Source: Onchocerca volvulus
Taxonomy: Eukaryota; Nematoda; Chromadorea; Rhabditida; Onchocercidae
Direction: 5' to 3'
Assembly (NCBI GenBank): GCA_000499405.2
Contig: HG738139.1
Coordinates: forward strand, 4,267,618-4,331,617
Length of the DNA: 64,000 nucleotides
Below are positions 24,507 to 37,696 of the stretch, in pieces. The notes below the pieces were generated by a model. It saw nothing but the letters and a program-made list of their open reading frames with translations. It did not search any database and was not told the origin of the DNA. The position numbers were made by a program, and so were the translations under genes. How positions within the stretch are numbered: the stretch's first letter is position 1; each line of letters starts with the position of its first letter.

Positions 24507-25822
24507 TGCAAATAGAACGAAGACTATAGTTTAAAACTACTTTTTTTTCTTTAAATTTTCACAACAAATTGAAAGAATGAGAGAACAAAAATCATTGATT
24601 GCCATCAAAAAAAAAAAAAAGAAAAAAAATTATTTATCCGAAAGTAATCATTTTTTTCATTTCATTGTCAAGTTGCAGCAAAACATTTTACAACTTCGAA
24701 AAGTTTTATTGACATCATTCGTTATTTCATTTGATCATTTGACTTCTTTCAACTAGAATGAATTATTGCGCATGAGAAAGCTGTTATTAATTTAGTCGGA
24801 ATCATTATTAAAGTTGAAGATAATTTAATGCATTAGATAAATTACAAAAAAAAAAAAAATTTACGAAGAGAATATATTGAAATCCTACAAATTCTGGATA
24901 TTATAAATGAATTTAAATTAAGACTAGAACTTTTATTATAACATTGTAAAATTTTATCTTAAAATTTAATTAAAAGTATGCATTAATGGAAAAAAAAAAT
25001 TGCTATTCAGATGAAAAAAAATCAAATCAAAAATCTAATTAAATATTTCGAATGCATCAAAACTGAAATTTTAATTAAATTAAAAATACATACGATGAAA
25101 TAAAAGAAAAATACATCACATGATTCATTCAAAAAATAATTTTTGATATAACAATACTGGAGAAAATTTAAATAATACTTAAATACTTAATAACAATCAA
25201 TTAATAACCGAATCAAAATTTATGAAACAATAATTTGACTTATTTCATCACTTATATACAAACTAATAAATATCACTGCAAGATAATAGGTAAGAAGCAA
25301 AAATTTTTATTTAATCCTCAAGTGAAAATTTGAATGAAATATTTTAATCTTAAATAGTAGTAGCTTGAAATCAAAATTCTCAAATATCGCTAAGACTTAA
25401 AAATCATATAATCTTGTACTTGCTTGCAGCTGCTCTTGCAAATTGTAGGAATGGAAAAATGAATCTTGAAATATTTGTGTAAATTAAATTCTTTGAAAAA
25501 AATGAATCTTACTCTTTCACTCATTTCAAAATATTTCAGTCATCAATCATCTCTTCTCATTTGCAAAAGTTGTTTCCCTGAGATATAATAACAATTGATG
25601 AAAAGAAAACTTATGATATGTTAGCATATAATAATGCCACTTAATCTATTTCTTTTATTTCGCAAATAAAAATCAATAAATTATTTTCTTATTTTCCTTC
25701 CAGCTATTCAATTTGTAAATATCATATCATATATTATTTAGTTAATTTTCTAAAAATTTCATTTTTTGTAAAATTCAGTTAGAAAATAGGCAAAAGAAAG
25801 AAAGAAACTGATTTAAACTACG

Positions 25823-25920
25823 AAGTCAAGAATGCAAAAGTTATTATTATTTAATTATTATTAATATTAAAAAGTCAATAATGCAAAAGTTATTACTATT
25901 TAATTATTATTAATATTAAA
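25823..25920. repeat. 49-bp tandem duplication
   Basis: Copies at 25823-25871 and 25872-25920 start AAGTCAA and differ at two or three positions. AT-rich, with no coding content. Confidence 0.9.
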
Positions 25921-28506
25921 ATTATTCATTTTACTAACAAACTATCAAAATGTATGAATTATTAACTAGTCTTACCGATTAATGATTCTTATTTTCACAA
26001 AAAAAAAAAAAGTTTAAAAAATATAAAATACCATATTTTCATGAAAATAATACGTGACATTTTTTGATCAAACTTGAAAGTTATTGTAAAATTAAAAAAA
26101 AAAGAAGTAATCATTGCTGTGTAAGACATTATATTTTTCGAAAATAATTAATAATATTCCGTCAATAATTGATGAAATTTAAATGAAATTCATTTGTCTT
26201 CTGTTCATGCTTTTTCTAACTTTAATCAAATATTAATGGGAATTGATAATATATACCTGTAAACATATATTTATATATATGTGCATATGTAGGATAATTG
26301 CCGATTTCTTTTTTAGCATAAATTTATGATAATATTAGCAAAGTGTCTGGTTTATAAAAAAGCATATCAAATATAAGTCTGTTTAGGATATATAAGTGTC
26401 TATCGGCTTTTATAGTTATGTTTCTATGAATTGGTTTGCAGGATTTGTTATTATAATTTTAAATGCTAAATGTTCAATTATATTTGAAAATATTATCGAA
26501 TTTTACAAAATCTGATTTTTTTTTTCATTTTTGTAATAATTTAAAACTGGAAAATTAAGTTTAAACATTTAGTACATTGTCAACAAAACTCACTCTTCTT
26601 CATTCCCTCCCTCTCTCTTTTTAAAAAGCTAATCTCATCATATGGAAATAAGGAAGTATAGCGAGATGATGGGAGAATGTAAATGTAGAAGTATTAGGTC
26701 GAAAAATCGTTTATTCTAAAAGCTTGACATAATTCGAAATGTTTGGTCGAAGATTAAATGATCTTGCCAAAGAGAGATTTTACTTGAATGAATCGTCGAC
26801 AATCAATAACGGCTGAATTTATTTCTAAAAGTTTAAATAAATAATCATTAATCAATCAAATGGAAAATAGATTTTCATTAAATTACTAATTAGTACTAGA
26901 TGATAATTTTAATGAATTAAATTCTGAATATCACTCATTTTTTTTTTCTTTTTTGCATTCAAATAATCCATTTAAAAAAATTGGCATTTATTTTTCCGAA
27001 TAACTAAACTCTGACTATGATTAATGATAATGATAATGATGATAACGATGATAATGTTGTTAATGTGATACATGTATGAATATGAAATGCATCAAATTTT
27101 GATCATTTTTGATCAAATGGATAGTTCATGCGTGTAAAAATACTCATATAACTTTACATTTTATAATTGATGATTTTACTAAGCGATCATAGATGTACTT
27201 TAGCTATCATTTGTTAAGAATAATGTAAACAAATACGTAAAGTAAACAACGAACTAAACATTATTAGATATAAAAAATGATGGCAAAATTTCATGATTAT
27301 GAAAATATCTTTGCTTGCCCGCTTATCCGGTTCCCTTGTTTATCTATCCTTCTGCATGCATATTTACCTGAAGTAAAATCCAACATAATGCACTAAATTT
27401 TTTGAATTAAGAAAGAGAAGAAAAAAAGGGAATGAAAATAACATAATTTGGTTCATCAATTTTTCAAAAAACATAATTAAAATAGGAAGATAATTAAAGA
27501 TAATTAAAACAATAACAAATATGGAAACTATCCATTCAGCCTCAATATTATTCAATTATGATCAGAAATAAAAGCACGTGTAGTTTGTTGTCTTTTTTTT
27601 TTTTTTTTATAGTTTGTTGTCATTTTTTTGTTTTTTTTTTTTAAAGTAATAAAATAGAATGGAACCTTTTAAATAAAATTTTTTCATCTTAAATGATTAT
27701 GTTTCATGCAGCAAAGAACAAAGCGTTATATCAAACTGATAAAGTTAGAAATATAAATAAATAAATCATTAAAAAAAAAGGATGATCGAAAATCAGTGAT
27801 CCCAGTCAATGAAATAAAAATTGAGCGATTACGATAAGAATTTAAGTTAAACAGAATTAAAATATAAACTATTTGAATAAAATTAAAGATTGTTTTCAAT
27901 TATTATAATAAGAAATCAATGAAATGTTGAAAAAAGGATAGTAAAGCATTAGTCGATTATTATAGTGATATAAATTAGATTAAAAAAAAAAATTAAAAAC
28001 TGTATCGATTCGATTTGCTGTCTAATAGACTTAACAAAATGTAAACAACATTTATCATAAAATATAGATATCAATTGAGAATAATGAAACGAAAAATGTA
28101 AACGTATAATAAAGATTAAGAAAATCTAAAATATCATAAACTTAACACTTCATATTTAGTAAATTCAAGTGAAATATTAGATTCTAATAATAAAGAATTC
28201 ACAAGATATAAAAAAAAAAAAAAAAAAAAAAATCTGATTCAGAGAAATTATAATAAAATAAAATATCAATTATTAGAAATTGCACATATAATAAATGAGA
28301 AATGTTTGGAAAATTTTTACAATTTTAAAATAAATTTTGCTTTGAATTTCTTCCTACTCGTGTTAGATTAGATCTGATGGGATGGGAAAATATTTTTACT
28401 CACCAGATGTAACAGAAGTTTTTGTTTATGTGGAGGCTTTATGACAATTTTTCAGGTTGTTTAGTAATAATTCAACTGAGTAGTTATATTGTATGAATTA
28501 AATTAA

Positions 28507-28623
28507 GTATTTTATGAATGGCAAGGTGATCAAAGTTTTAAGTCTGAAGTCATTGACTATAAAGGGTTTGTATTAGTAAATTTTTGGGCTGAGTGGTGTA
28601 AAATATCTAGTCGTCGAATATGA
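28507..28623 (+). pseudogene. Bacterial-type thioredoxin fragment, degraded
   Basis: The frame contains SFKSEVIDYKGFVLVNFWAE followed by WCKI and then a stop. This matches the N-terminal half of thioredoxins, whose usual sequence here is V(D/N)FWAEWCGPCK. The catalytic CGPC is missing three residues in frame, leaving only one cysteine before K-I. The frame then runs through SSRRI into TGA. There is no start codon and a stop lies just upstream (28504-28506). FWAEWC and the charged segment before it look like alpha-proteobacterial (Rickettsiales) thioredoxins, so a nuclear transfer from Wolbachia is my inference. A host thioredoxin pseudo-exon is the alternative. A coding-looking stretch upstream (28350-28440, with FEFLPTRVRLDLMGWENIF in one frame) may belong to the same insert. 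Confidence 0.6.
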
Positions 28624-31600
28624 TGTAAACAATAAAAATATGTTTACATTTAAAAATCACATAATTTAAGCATTATTAATAACCGAAAAAATAAAAAAGA
28701 ATTGAAAGCATTATAATTTAAAAAAAAAAAAAAAAAACAACCACATGTTGCAATACTTTCTTTGTTTTACTAATATAATATAAGCATATTATAAATCATA
28801 TTTTGTTATATTTTTTTAAAAAGAAATAATAAGACAGAGTAAGAAAGAAAGAGAGAAAAAAAAAAAGGAAAAATTACATTTGTTAAATAAATAAATCAAT
28901 AAATAAAAAAATAAATATAAATATTAATATATATTTTTTTTAAGAGAAGAAATTTATTCATATATGACAGTGAGAGAAAAAAAAATTGAAATTTATTAAT
29001 GATAATTTGAAAGGCAAATTTTCAATGAAATATCAAAATCAAAAATATAAATACAATTGAAAATTTTTGTTGGAAGAAAAGTTTGAAAAGTTTTCTTCTT
29101 TTTTCTTTCTTTTTTTCGCTCTCTCGTTTTTTCTCTTTTTTTTTTTTGTTTCGTGCATTGAAAATGCATATGTTAAAGAACATATGGTCGGTTGAATGAA
29201 TGTTTGCTATTGCGAACTTGTTTGAGAACTTTTTCGTTAACAGAATCCAATTTATTTCTTGATAAATTTCACTTTCATTTCAAATAAGAAAAGGCAACCA
29301 TCACAAATAGAGCAGAATAATTCGTTCATTCCAATTTGATTGCCGAATATTTAGCAAAATGAAATGTTGTTAAGCTTATGTTTGGGCGATAATTTCTTTT
29401 TCTCATTTTAATTGTTTCAAAAAAAAAAAAAAGAATTAGATTTATTTTAGATTTATTGCTCAATAAAAATTCTTTTTTTCTTCTTTCGATTTAATTTTAG
29501 TCAAAAAAAAAAAGAAGAAAAAATTTTTAAAAATTTTTGGAAAAAGAATTTCTAGTATAAACTTTAAACTTTAGCGATGAATTATGCCTGCTAGTTGCTG
29601 ATCTATGAAGATTTCGTTTTTAAAATGTTAGCAAAAAAAAGTTTAAAAATAGGCTAAAAGTTCTCTTGTATAGTCTCAAATTATGTGACAAAATGGATCA
29701 TAGAAATTATCATTACATTCATAGAAGAATTTTTAAATTTTGAAAATTTTTTATCAAAGAAAAAAAAAGATAAACATTTACTAATGAATAAATATAATGG
29801 TACTAATTAACATTTGCAATTTTTCCTCTTTTTTTTTTCCTTTCTTTAATTTAAAACATAATTTGCTATATGAATAATTTCATCTTTTCATCACTCGTCT
29901 CATTTCTTTATATATTCTTAAAAAATAAATAAATAATTGAACAAAATGATTAAAGCAACTGAATGATTCGATTAGTTTGTTAAAATATACGTCATTCAAA
30001 TTATCAACTGCAAATTTAAGATACATTTTTTAAAGAATAAAGAAGAAAAAAACAGTTAAAAGAGATGAAGGACATGAGAATAGACTTTAAACTTTTGAGA
30101 ATAGAGAAAAAGCATCGATTACTTATGCTTAAGCTTGCAACTAATTGCTAAATTTGTCAAATTTCGCAAAAATAAAATGCATTATCGGAAACAAGAAAGA
30201 TCATTTCAAAAATGAAGATAAGACTAAAACGGTTTTAAGTTAAAATGAAAATAAAAATGATGCATGAAGTAATCATATAATTTATGTTGATAATGAACTG
30301 ATAATGATTGCTATATCTAATATCTATTCAGATATATCAATTCTATTCAAAATTTTAATAACATTAATATGTCATCTGAGTTCTTTTTGAACTCTGGAAA
30401 AATAAATGATAATCGATTAATCTTTAATGTGCACAGTTTCCCAGATATTTATTGTTTGTGTATCAAAGTGAATCTTAAATGATTTGGTAGGTTAAAAAAA
30501 GAAGGAATTGATGATAATTAATGAAAATGGATTATACTGCACAGTTTCTAACAATATTTACTTGAACTTTCCGTTTAACAAATCGTAATTATTAATTAAC
30601 CATTTATTTAAAGTTGGAAAAAGGAAAAGATTTAATAATCAATCAATTCTAATTTATAGTCACTTTCATTCTTAATTCGTACCATTTTATGGAAAAGCAC
30701 AAATGAATAGTGCCATTTTTTTTTTTCATTTTTTGTTTAAATAAAAAATTCAAAATAAAATTTTCTTCAAATATTCGACAAGAAAGAGATTAATGTAAAT
30801 AATAACTTCACATTTTCATGTTAACGTGATGATATTTAATCAATTTTTTCTACGTAACTAAAATTAATTTTAAGCAAAGATTTCCTTGATATTTGAAATG
30901 AGACAAATTTATAATTTTAATTAAAATGAAATTGACAAAAAACTCCAATTCTTTGTAGTGAATGATAGATAAAAAGGTGAAAGAAATATAAACATAGGTA
31001 TATTACAAAAAAAAACAAATGGATAATGAAAAATAAAAGAAGTAAAAAGGAAAAATGAAGCAATTTATGGGAGAAATAATGGATAAATTCTTGTTAAATA
31101 GAGAAATATATTTATTTATAAAATACATTTTCAATAATAAGCTTTGGATATGTAAATCAAAAATTATTCATTGATTGGAGAAAAAATGAAAAAAGGACTT
31201 TGTCAGAGAAGAAAAGAATGAAATAACATTTTTTTTCAAAATTCTATGCAAAATTATCAGCTAACCTCGTTTACAGTATAGGAATATTATCATTCAAAAT
31301 ATTACCGAATAATAATTATTTTTATTGCGAGAACAAAACTGATGCATAAAATTAGAATATAATAAAATCGATGAATGGGTAAATTATATCAAATAATTTG
31401 CTTCTATTCTCATTTTAGCTTACTTCATAAATGATGAAGGAACTAGAATTAGTCAAGGAATAATGTAATGATAATTTTTTTTTTTTTTTTGATTGATAAC
31501 ATTCATTTAGGTGATATAATTCTGAAAGTGATTGATAAATATTACGTATGCTAAAAAATGGTAAAAGAATATAACGATTTTCAGGATAAGTTTATTTTAC

Positions 31601-31886
31601 GGATGATGATTCTTTTTATTTAATAGCCATTAATCTTAATTAAGATTCTTTTTTTGTTTAATGAAAAAGCTTTTTTCATTCTATGATTATATCATTGTAT
31701 TTAAGTTTTTCATTTAATCATAGGGAAAATAAAACAATAATATTAGGAATGGAAAATTCTATTCCATTCTTGGCTGTTATTTTTTATTATTGCATAAGTT
31801 TTTCACATTTATTTTTCAAATGTGGAAAAAGAATGAAAATGAAAAGAGAGGAGAAAATAAGATACATTATCTAAGATGAAAGAAAT

Positions 31887-32000
31887 ACGAAAAGCTTGAA
31901 AGATTGCACGAGATTTTTAATTATGCTAATTTAATTCATACATTTAGCAGAATTTAAAATAGTATATTCCATAGTTTTGAAAAAATTTTTCTTCCTCCCA
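31887..32000. repeat. Dispersed repeat, copy 1
   Basis: Begins with a 23-bp stretch (ACGAAAAGCTTGAAAGATTG and on to CAC) that is identical at 34592. Similarity continues for about 110 bp with substitutions and small gaps, in direct orientation. Confidence 0.8.
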
Positions 32001-33881
32001 TCTGAAAAAATGAAAAAGTTAAAAAAACACTTTTTAAAAAAAAAAATTTTCTTCTCTCTATTTGAAAAAAAAAAAAAGTTTAAAATTAGCCAAAGAGGTG
32101 AAAAAAAAAAACGGGAAGAAAATACTAATTTATACTGAGAGATACAATCGATCAGTTATCAATTTTTTCTCTAAGAAATAGGTAATTAATAATGATGTTA
32201 TAGGTATTAAATCATTGTAATAATTATTTTTAATACCTATTATTATTATTATCATTACTATTATTGATTATTTGCTATTGATATTTCTATCATGATATTT
32301 TTATTATTGTAGTTTTTATTATTATATCGAATTGCAGAAAGAAAAAATATTTCGTATTTTTTAGATCTTACATTTTGCAATCCTTTTTAAAAAGAATAAG
32401 AAAATTGGAAACTAGGAAGGAAAAAAAAAACGAAACTGAAACATGCAACAAAATAGTTTGCGATAAGGAATTAGAAATAAAAAAAAGATAAGGGATTGAA
32501 TTTGCAGTCCATTTTTTTTTTCAGTTTACTATCATTTCACATGAATTCTAATTTACCACAAATTCAAATTTCAAAGGATTACCGCAAACTATTTAAAATG
32601 AATTATTTAATGAAAAATGAAGAACTGTTTAAATGAAATTATATGGTGAATTCTTTTAGTTAATCCATTTTTTTTCTTTTTTTATTTGAAAATCTTAATG
32701 AAAACTAAAATTTTTACTTGACATGCAAGTTAGAAACAAAAAAAATTCAAAATCCTCATTCTGAAATAATCATACATTCAGTAAAATCAACATTATCATT
32801 AATTTTCTAATTTTCTAATCTTCCGGCTTAAATTTTCAGTCTTAACATATAGAAGAAAAAGAAATGGCACATAAGATAAAAAAAATTTTCAACAAATAAA
32901 AATATTTTTACACCAAACATTGCTCAATATAAATCGAACAATATCCCAGCAAATGTTACTGGTACCATTTGATACCTATTACAAATATTATATTGATTTT
33001 TTTCCCAAAATTTATAACTAATTTAGACAAATAATTGTTAGCTTTTTTTTTTCTTAACTATCATATTAAAGTATTTCGGAATATGCAGATCAATAATAAT
33101 TTAGTTGATTGTAACTAAAATTTTCAAAGAAAAAAAAATTTCAAATTTTTAGTAAAAGAAGGGAAAATGTAAATTATCGGATGAAAAATGGATGGACAAG
33201 ATTGGATAAAGTTGGTAAAATAGATGATTTGCCAGAATCGTCGTGAAATTTTTCACATCACACAGAGGGATTTCGGCATGAAATATTTCAAGATTGATAA
33301 GTTGTGAAGAATTGAAATTTTTTGACAAATTTATGGGAATTGCTAAACTTCGATGTTATTTAGATAACAGACCATTAACTAAGCGGAAAATTCATCGATT
33401 GTTTTCGGTAGCAAGAAAATTTGATTAGTTATGTTGTTAAGTTGCTTTCACCATTTGTTGTTCATAATTATTCTAGAAAAATCGAAAATTACACGGATAT
33501 ATAAGATAATACAATAAATTTATTCTCAAATTTGCCGTAAGCAAATAATATAAAGTCAAGAAAAATTAAAAAATTATAAAATAGACTTCTTGAGACTAAG
33601 CAAAGTCATCCAATTAAAAAAAAATCTCCATTATCGAATGAATTGATGTAAATAATTAATCGTCAATAAATGAAATGAGTAAAAGTAATACTATAATTAA
33701 ATAATTAACTGTCGGTTTAGAAATGGAACAAAAATCGGTATAACTAATAAATCATAAAAAATTTCTTTTAATTTATCTTGTTGTCTTATTTGAGCATCAA
33801 ATATGCTAATTAATTACATAGGAAACAAACAACAAATAAATTTGGTAATAAAAAATAAAGTTTACGGCATAATTTTAAATG

Positions 33882-33944
33882 ATCTTAATGCAAACTATTA
33901 AATAATGTAAAAGAATTGCATTATTTAATAGTTTGCATTAAGAT
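33882..33944. repeat. Perfect 26-bp foldback hairpin
   Basis: Arm ATCTTAATGCAAACTATTAA continuing to AATAATG (33882-33907) is exactly complementary to 33919-33944 across an 11-nt loop. The stem can extend a few more pairs past one G-U wobble. A perfect stem of this size could be a young foldback element or a small-RNA precursor. Confidence 0.9.
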
Positions 33945-34155
33945 TATTGACGCTTTAATCCATCTTTTATCACTTTTTTTTATCTTCTTTTTTTTGTTGT
34001 CAAATATTATTATTATTGTTGTTGTTGCTATTATTGAATGGAATGATAATGATAAGATGAAGTGACTATAAATTAATTCGTAAGCTTTTTTACTTTTCTT
34101 AGAAAAAATTTTAATCAACAACTTTTATTTTATTTTTTAGCCTTTTTTTTCGTTA

Positions 34156-34178
34156 ATTTATATAAATAAAAATGTAAT
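34156..34178 (+). mobile_element. Helitron-like 5' terminus relic
   Basis: The word TATATAAATAAAAATGTAA is shared exactly with the putative element 5' end at 37336. Nothing recognisable of the element follows, so it is at best a fragment. The AT-richness weakens the match. Confidence 0.25.
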
Positions 34179-34441
34179 CAAATAAAAATGAATTTTTATA
34201 CAAATATATAAAAATCCATTTTTATAATTTGTAGTAATAAAAATTTGCAATTTTGTTTACAATTCTTTTTTTATTTACTTTTTACCCTAAAATCGATAAA
34301 TGGAGATTTGTGTTTGTGTCATCTACAATCTATATTATCCTTCTCAGGAAAATATTAGCCAGATAAGATGCTGCTCGAAGAAAACCGATGAAGAACAAAA
34401 TACGACGAAAGCAACAGATGGATTAATTGATTAAAAGCATC

Positions 34442-34445
<4 letters not shown>

Positions 34446-34518
<73 letters not shown>
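34446..34518. repeat. Poly-A / (GA)n microsatellite
   Basis: About 27 A residues are followed by about 23 GA units. The open frames on both strands across it are repeat products. Confidence 0.95.
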
Positions 34519-34522
<4 letters not shown>

Positions 34523-34591
34523 GCTATAAAATTGAAATTCGATAAGAATACACGATTACTGGATATAAAAGGATATTTGTTGGTGACATTG

Positions 34592-34702
34592 ACGAAAAGC
34601 TTGAAAGATTGCACAAGGTTTTTGTTCATACTAATTTAAATATATATTTAACAAATTTAAAATAATATATTTCATAATTTTGAAAAAATTTTTTTTCTCT
34701 TT
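34592..34702. repeat. Dispersed repeat, copy 2
   Basis: Direct-orientation partner of the repeat at 31887, 2.7 kb away. Both share the AAGCTTGAAAGATTGCAC start and a later AATTTAAAATA / TTTTGAAAAAATTTTT portion. Confidence 0.8.
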
Positions 34703-35320
34703 TTTCATGCAGTAAAGCTATTCTTTTTAACACAATAAACATAATCAAACAACATTTCCTCCTATTGATTGAACAATAAATTTACACATTTCAAATATAT
34801 GAATGTTAATTAAATTAGGGAAAACCATCTCATAAAATTTTTAAATTTCATAAAATCTTTTTAAAAAAAAAGAAAAAAAGAAATATAAAGTAAAAGTTAA
34901 GTGGAAAAAATGGAAAGCTTCTCATATGCATCTTTCTACTGACAATGGATTTAATTCATCATCTGTCATTGCTCTCTTCATTTTGTCCTTTATGTTTACA
35001 TTTTGACAGTGGTTGAAATTGATTAAGACCTAAATTTGCAAAATTCGTTAACATTTTGTCTCGGCTACGATACGATAACGACAAATTGTTTTGGAATATT
35101 TTGAAATTTTCAAAAAAAGGTCGATATTCTACTTTCAAACCAAAACAAGGAAAAAAAAACAAAAACTGAAGTTGAATGCAACAATTCTTTATTCTATAAA
35201 AAAATAGAAATTAAATAAATATAAAACGCAACTGAACCAAAATTATTTTTTTTATTATTATTTATTATTTAAATAATGAAAAAAACAAAAAAAATAAATC
35301 ACTATTTTATTTGTTTTTAG

Positions 35321-35375
35321 GTTTTCTGTTGTTTCAATGCTTCCGGCAGCACCACCAGCATCAGCAAACTATAAG
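35321..35375 (+). other. Orphan first-exon-like GC island
   Basis: TTGTTTTTAG acts as an acceptor at 35320. An ATG follows 16 nt later at 35337 and encodes MLPAAPPASANYK, ending in phase 0 at a GTTGTT donor. The acceptor-to-ATG spacing equals that of the confirmed genes here, as expected for a trans-spliced first exon. The local CCGGCAGCACCACCAGCATC is far more GC-rich than its surroundings. Ala/Pro-rich starts ending in YK precede the first beta strand in several small GTPases, but I see no following G1 (GxxxxGKS) exon downstream, so I assign no function. Confidence 0.35.
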
Positions 35376-37335
35376 GTTGTTGTTGTTATATTTTGTAAAA
35401 AGACGATTAATTATTTTAACTTAAGAAAAATTCAATTTTAACATTTTAATTCAATTTGGTAGTTTTGTTAATTTTTGTGTTTCTGTACGGTTTAAAATTA
35501 TAAATCTGCATATTTCTCATTTAAACTCTTGTTTAAAACTATTATTTACGATGGTTGTACGTACCAATTTCGTTGATATGTATCACATTTCAGTTGAAAT
35601 AATTGAATTTTTAAACGAAAATTCATACAAGCTTTCATATAAATTGATGTATGAGATCAATACGAAAATATATTAAGATTTACACAAATAAATTTCAAAA
35701 TTTCCAATCAAATATTCATTGCTAATCTGTAACAATATTAGAATATCAATGACTTTGCTTATTTGTAACTTAAAAATTGTAAAAAATAATCAGAAAATGA
35801 AATCCCACTATATTGACAAAAAAGAAGAAAACATGGATGGATGAATCGAAAAGAAAGAAGAGAAAGAAAAAAGAATGGAATAGGAAAACTGAAATCAGAA
35901 TATAAACTGTGAAAGATGAAATTGAATAAAGAAAGAAGTAGGCTATGCCTACTATTCACCTAATTGATTATTTTATCTTTGATTAATCAATGGAAAGCTA
36001 ATTAAGTGGTGATAAAGGACTCGTTGAAATGGATAGATTAATGATTAGTTAAAAAGACTTCGTTGTAAACATTAAATTTTTAAAATTCCATGAAATAAAT
36101 GTAGCGGAATGTATGGCAATGAAACGTAAAATATTTATTAGAAAAACGAAAATTTGTTTCGTTTGACTAAATCCAGAGTTAGTAGCTCAAGTTTATTTGA
36201 ATTGCAAATAATATTGCTGCTTGAATATAAAAAAAAATATACATATTTTTTTAAAAAGGAAAATCATTAAGATATTTTTTTAAAAGGAAAAATTATTTTT
36301 CAATATGATTTCAAGTTTTATACATGAAATAATAACTGATATTAAATTCTATTTTCTTTCAAATTATCATTTTCCAGAGTATAGTTAATTATTATAATCG
36401 ATCAATTTACCCCACCGATAACTTTATCGTAATTGCAAAGTTCTGATTTGTCCTATTAATTTTATTATTATTGTCAAACTATATCTAATAAACAGCATTT
36501 TTAAATTCAATGAAAAAATAAGATTGCTAAAAAATGATGATCCGAAAAGATTTGAAAATTCGAAAATATGCATGCATTTATTAATAGAAAAAGGATAATG
36601 TACAATAATAATCGATGGATATACTAGTTTACTTATATTTATTGGAATACAAATAAACGAAGAAATGTTGAGATATTCATTTCGACAATGATTTGTGAAG
36701 AATTTCAAATTAATCCATATTTTCGTTCTTTTCTGCTTCAAATTCGACTAGTTATTGTACGTCACCCTATAGTTCATCTTTCTTCTTACCACAAATATCA
36801 CGAAATGATGATAATTGATGAAAAATGCAAGAGAGAAAGAAAAGGATGTGAAAAATTTTTTCTAATCAAATTGATCTCATTAATTATGGTAGCATCGAAC
36901 ATTGATCTATTGGATATCATATCAAATGTTTCTTAATTTAACCAGATGTCAGAAAAATTTTTAAATGAAAGATTTGATAGAAAAAAGCAAAGATGATCAA
37001 ACGACATCCTTGCAATATGAATAAAGTATAATCATTTTATAAGCCAATTCTTAAACTTCATCTATTTCTGTAGTTCTTATTGAATGTAAGGGTGTCGTTA
37101 AAATTAAGATCATTTTAATTTCATATGCTAAAGTTTTATGCTTATATAATTTGAAAATTTAAAAAATAGTGCTAGTTTGCAGTTAGAAAGAATTGGAAGG
37201 AAAGATGAAATCTTTTGAATCACAATTATATGGTAGCTAATTAATAATAATATATAGTTCAATTTACTAAAAATTTATTGGATGAAAAACAATAAGTTTA
37301 AGATCAAAGATAGTTAAAATTTAAACAAAAACTAA

Positions 37336-37696
37336 TCTATATAAATAAAAATGTAAATGTTCATTGCGAATTTTGCCACAACATTTGCAAGTTTTCCGCC
37401 GATTGCTTTGAAATTTTGATGCAATATTGCATTTAAACAGGCGCGTGTTTTTATATAGATATATCTACTTTTTTTTTTAAACTGTCACATCTGCGATAGG
37501 TAAAAGTAAATAGGCGAAGTGAATTTATTGATCACGTCTATTTCCTGAATTGTTCATTTTTACACAATCTTTTAAATTCTTCACCGATTGATTTGAAATT
37601 TTGATATAACGTTGAATTCGAACAGGCGCGTGCTTTTTACACAGATAAAGCGCATGTTTAAGAATTTTCGGAGACTAGCTGGAGTCGGCCAACTAA
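37336..37696. mobile_element. Helitron-like non-autonomous element(s), probably tail-to-tail
   Basis: The left end follows a host A and starts TCTATATAAATAAAAATG, as Helitron 5' ends start with TC after an A. The body holds two copies of a ~60-bp module (about 37391-37450 and 37579-37635), each with CACCGATTGATTTGAAATTT or a near variant and then AACAGGCGCGTG. At the right, the minus strand reads AGTTGGCCGACTCCAGCTAG then T (37696-37675). That is a near-palindrome followed by CTAG, which looks like a Helitron 3' end in the opposite orientation. No coding sequence is present. Confidence 0.5.

Noticed and set aside
36424..36936. 105-codon minus and 82-codon plus frames
   Set aside because: In DNA this AT-rich, a few frames of this length are expected among thousands. 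Both are I/F/L/N-rich with no motif.
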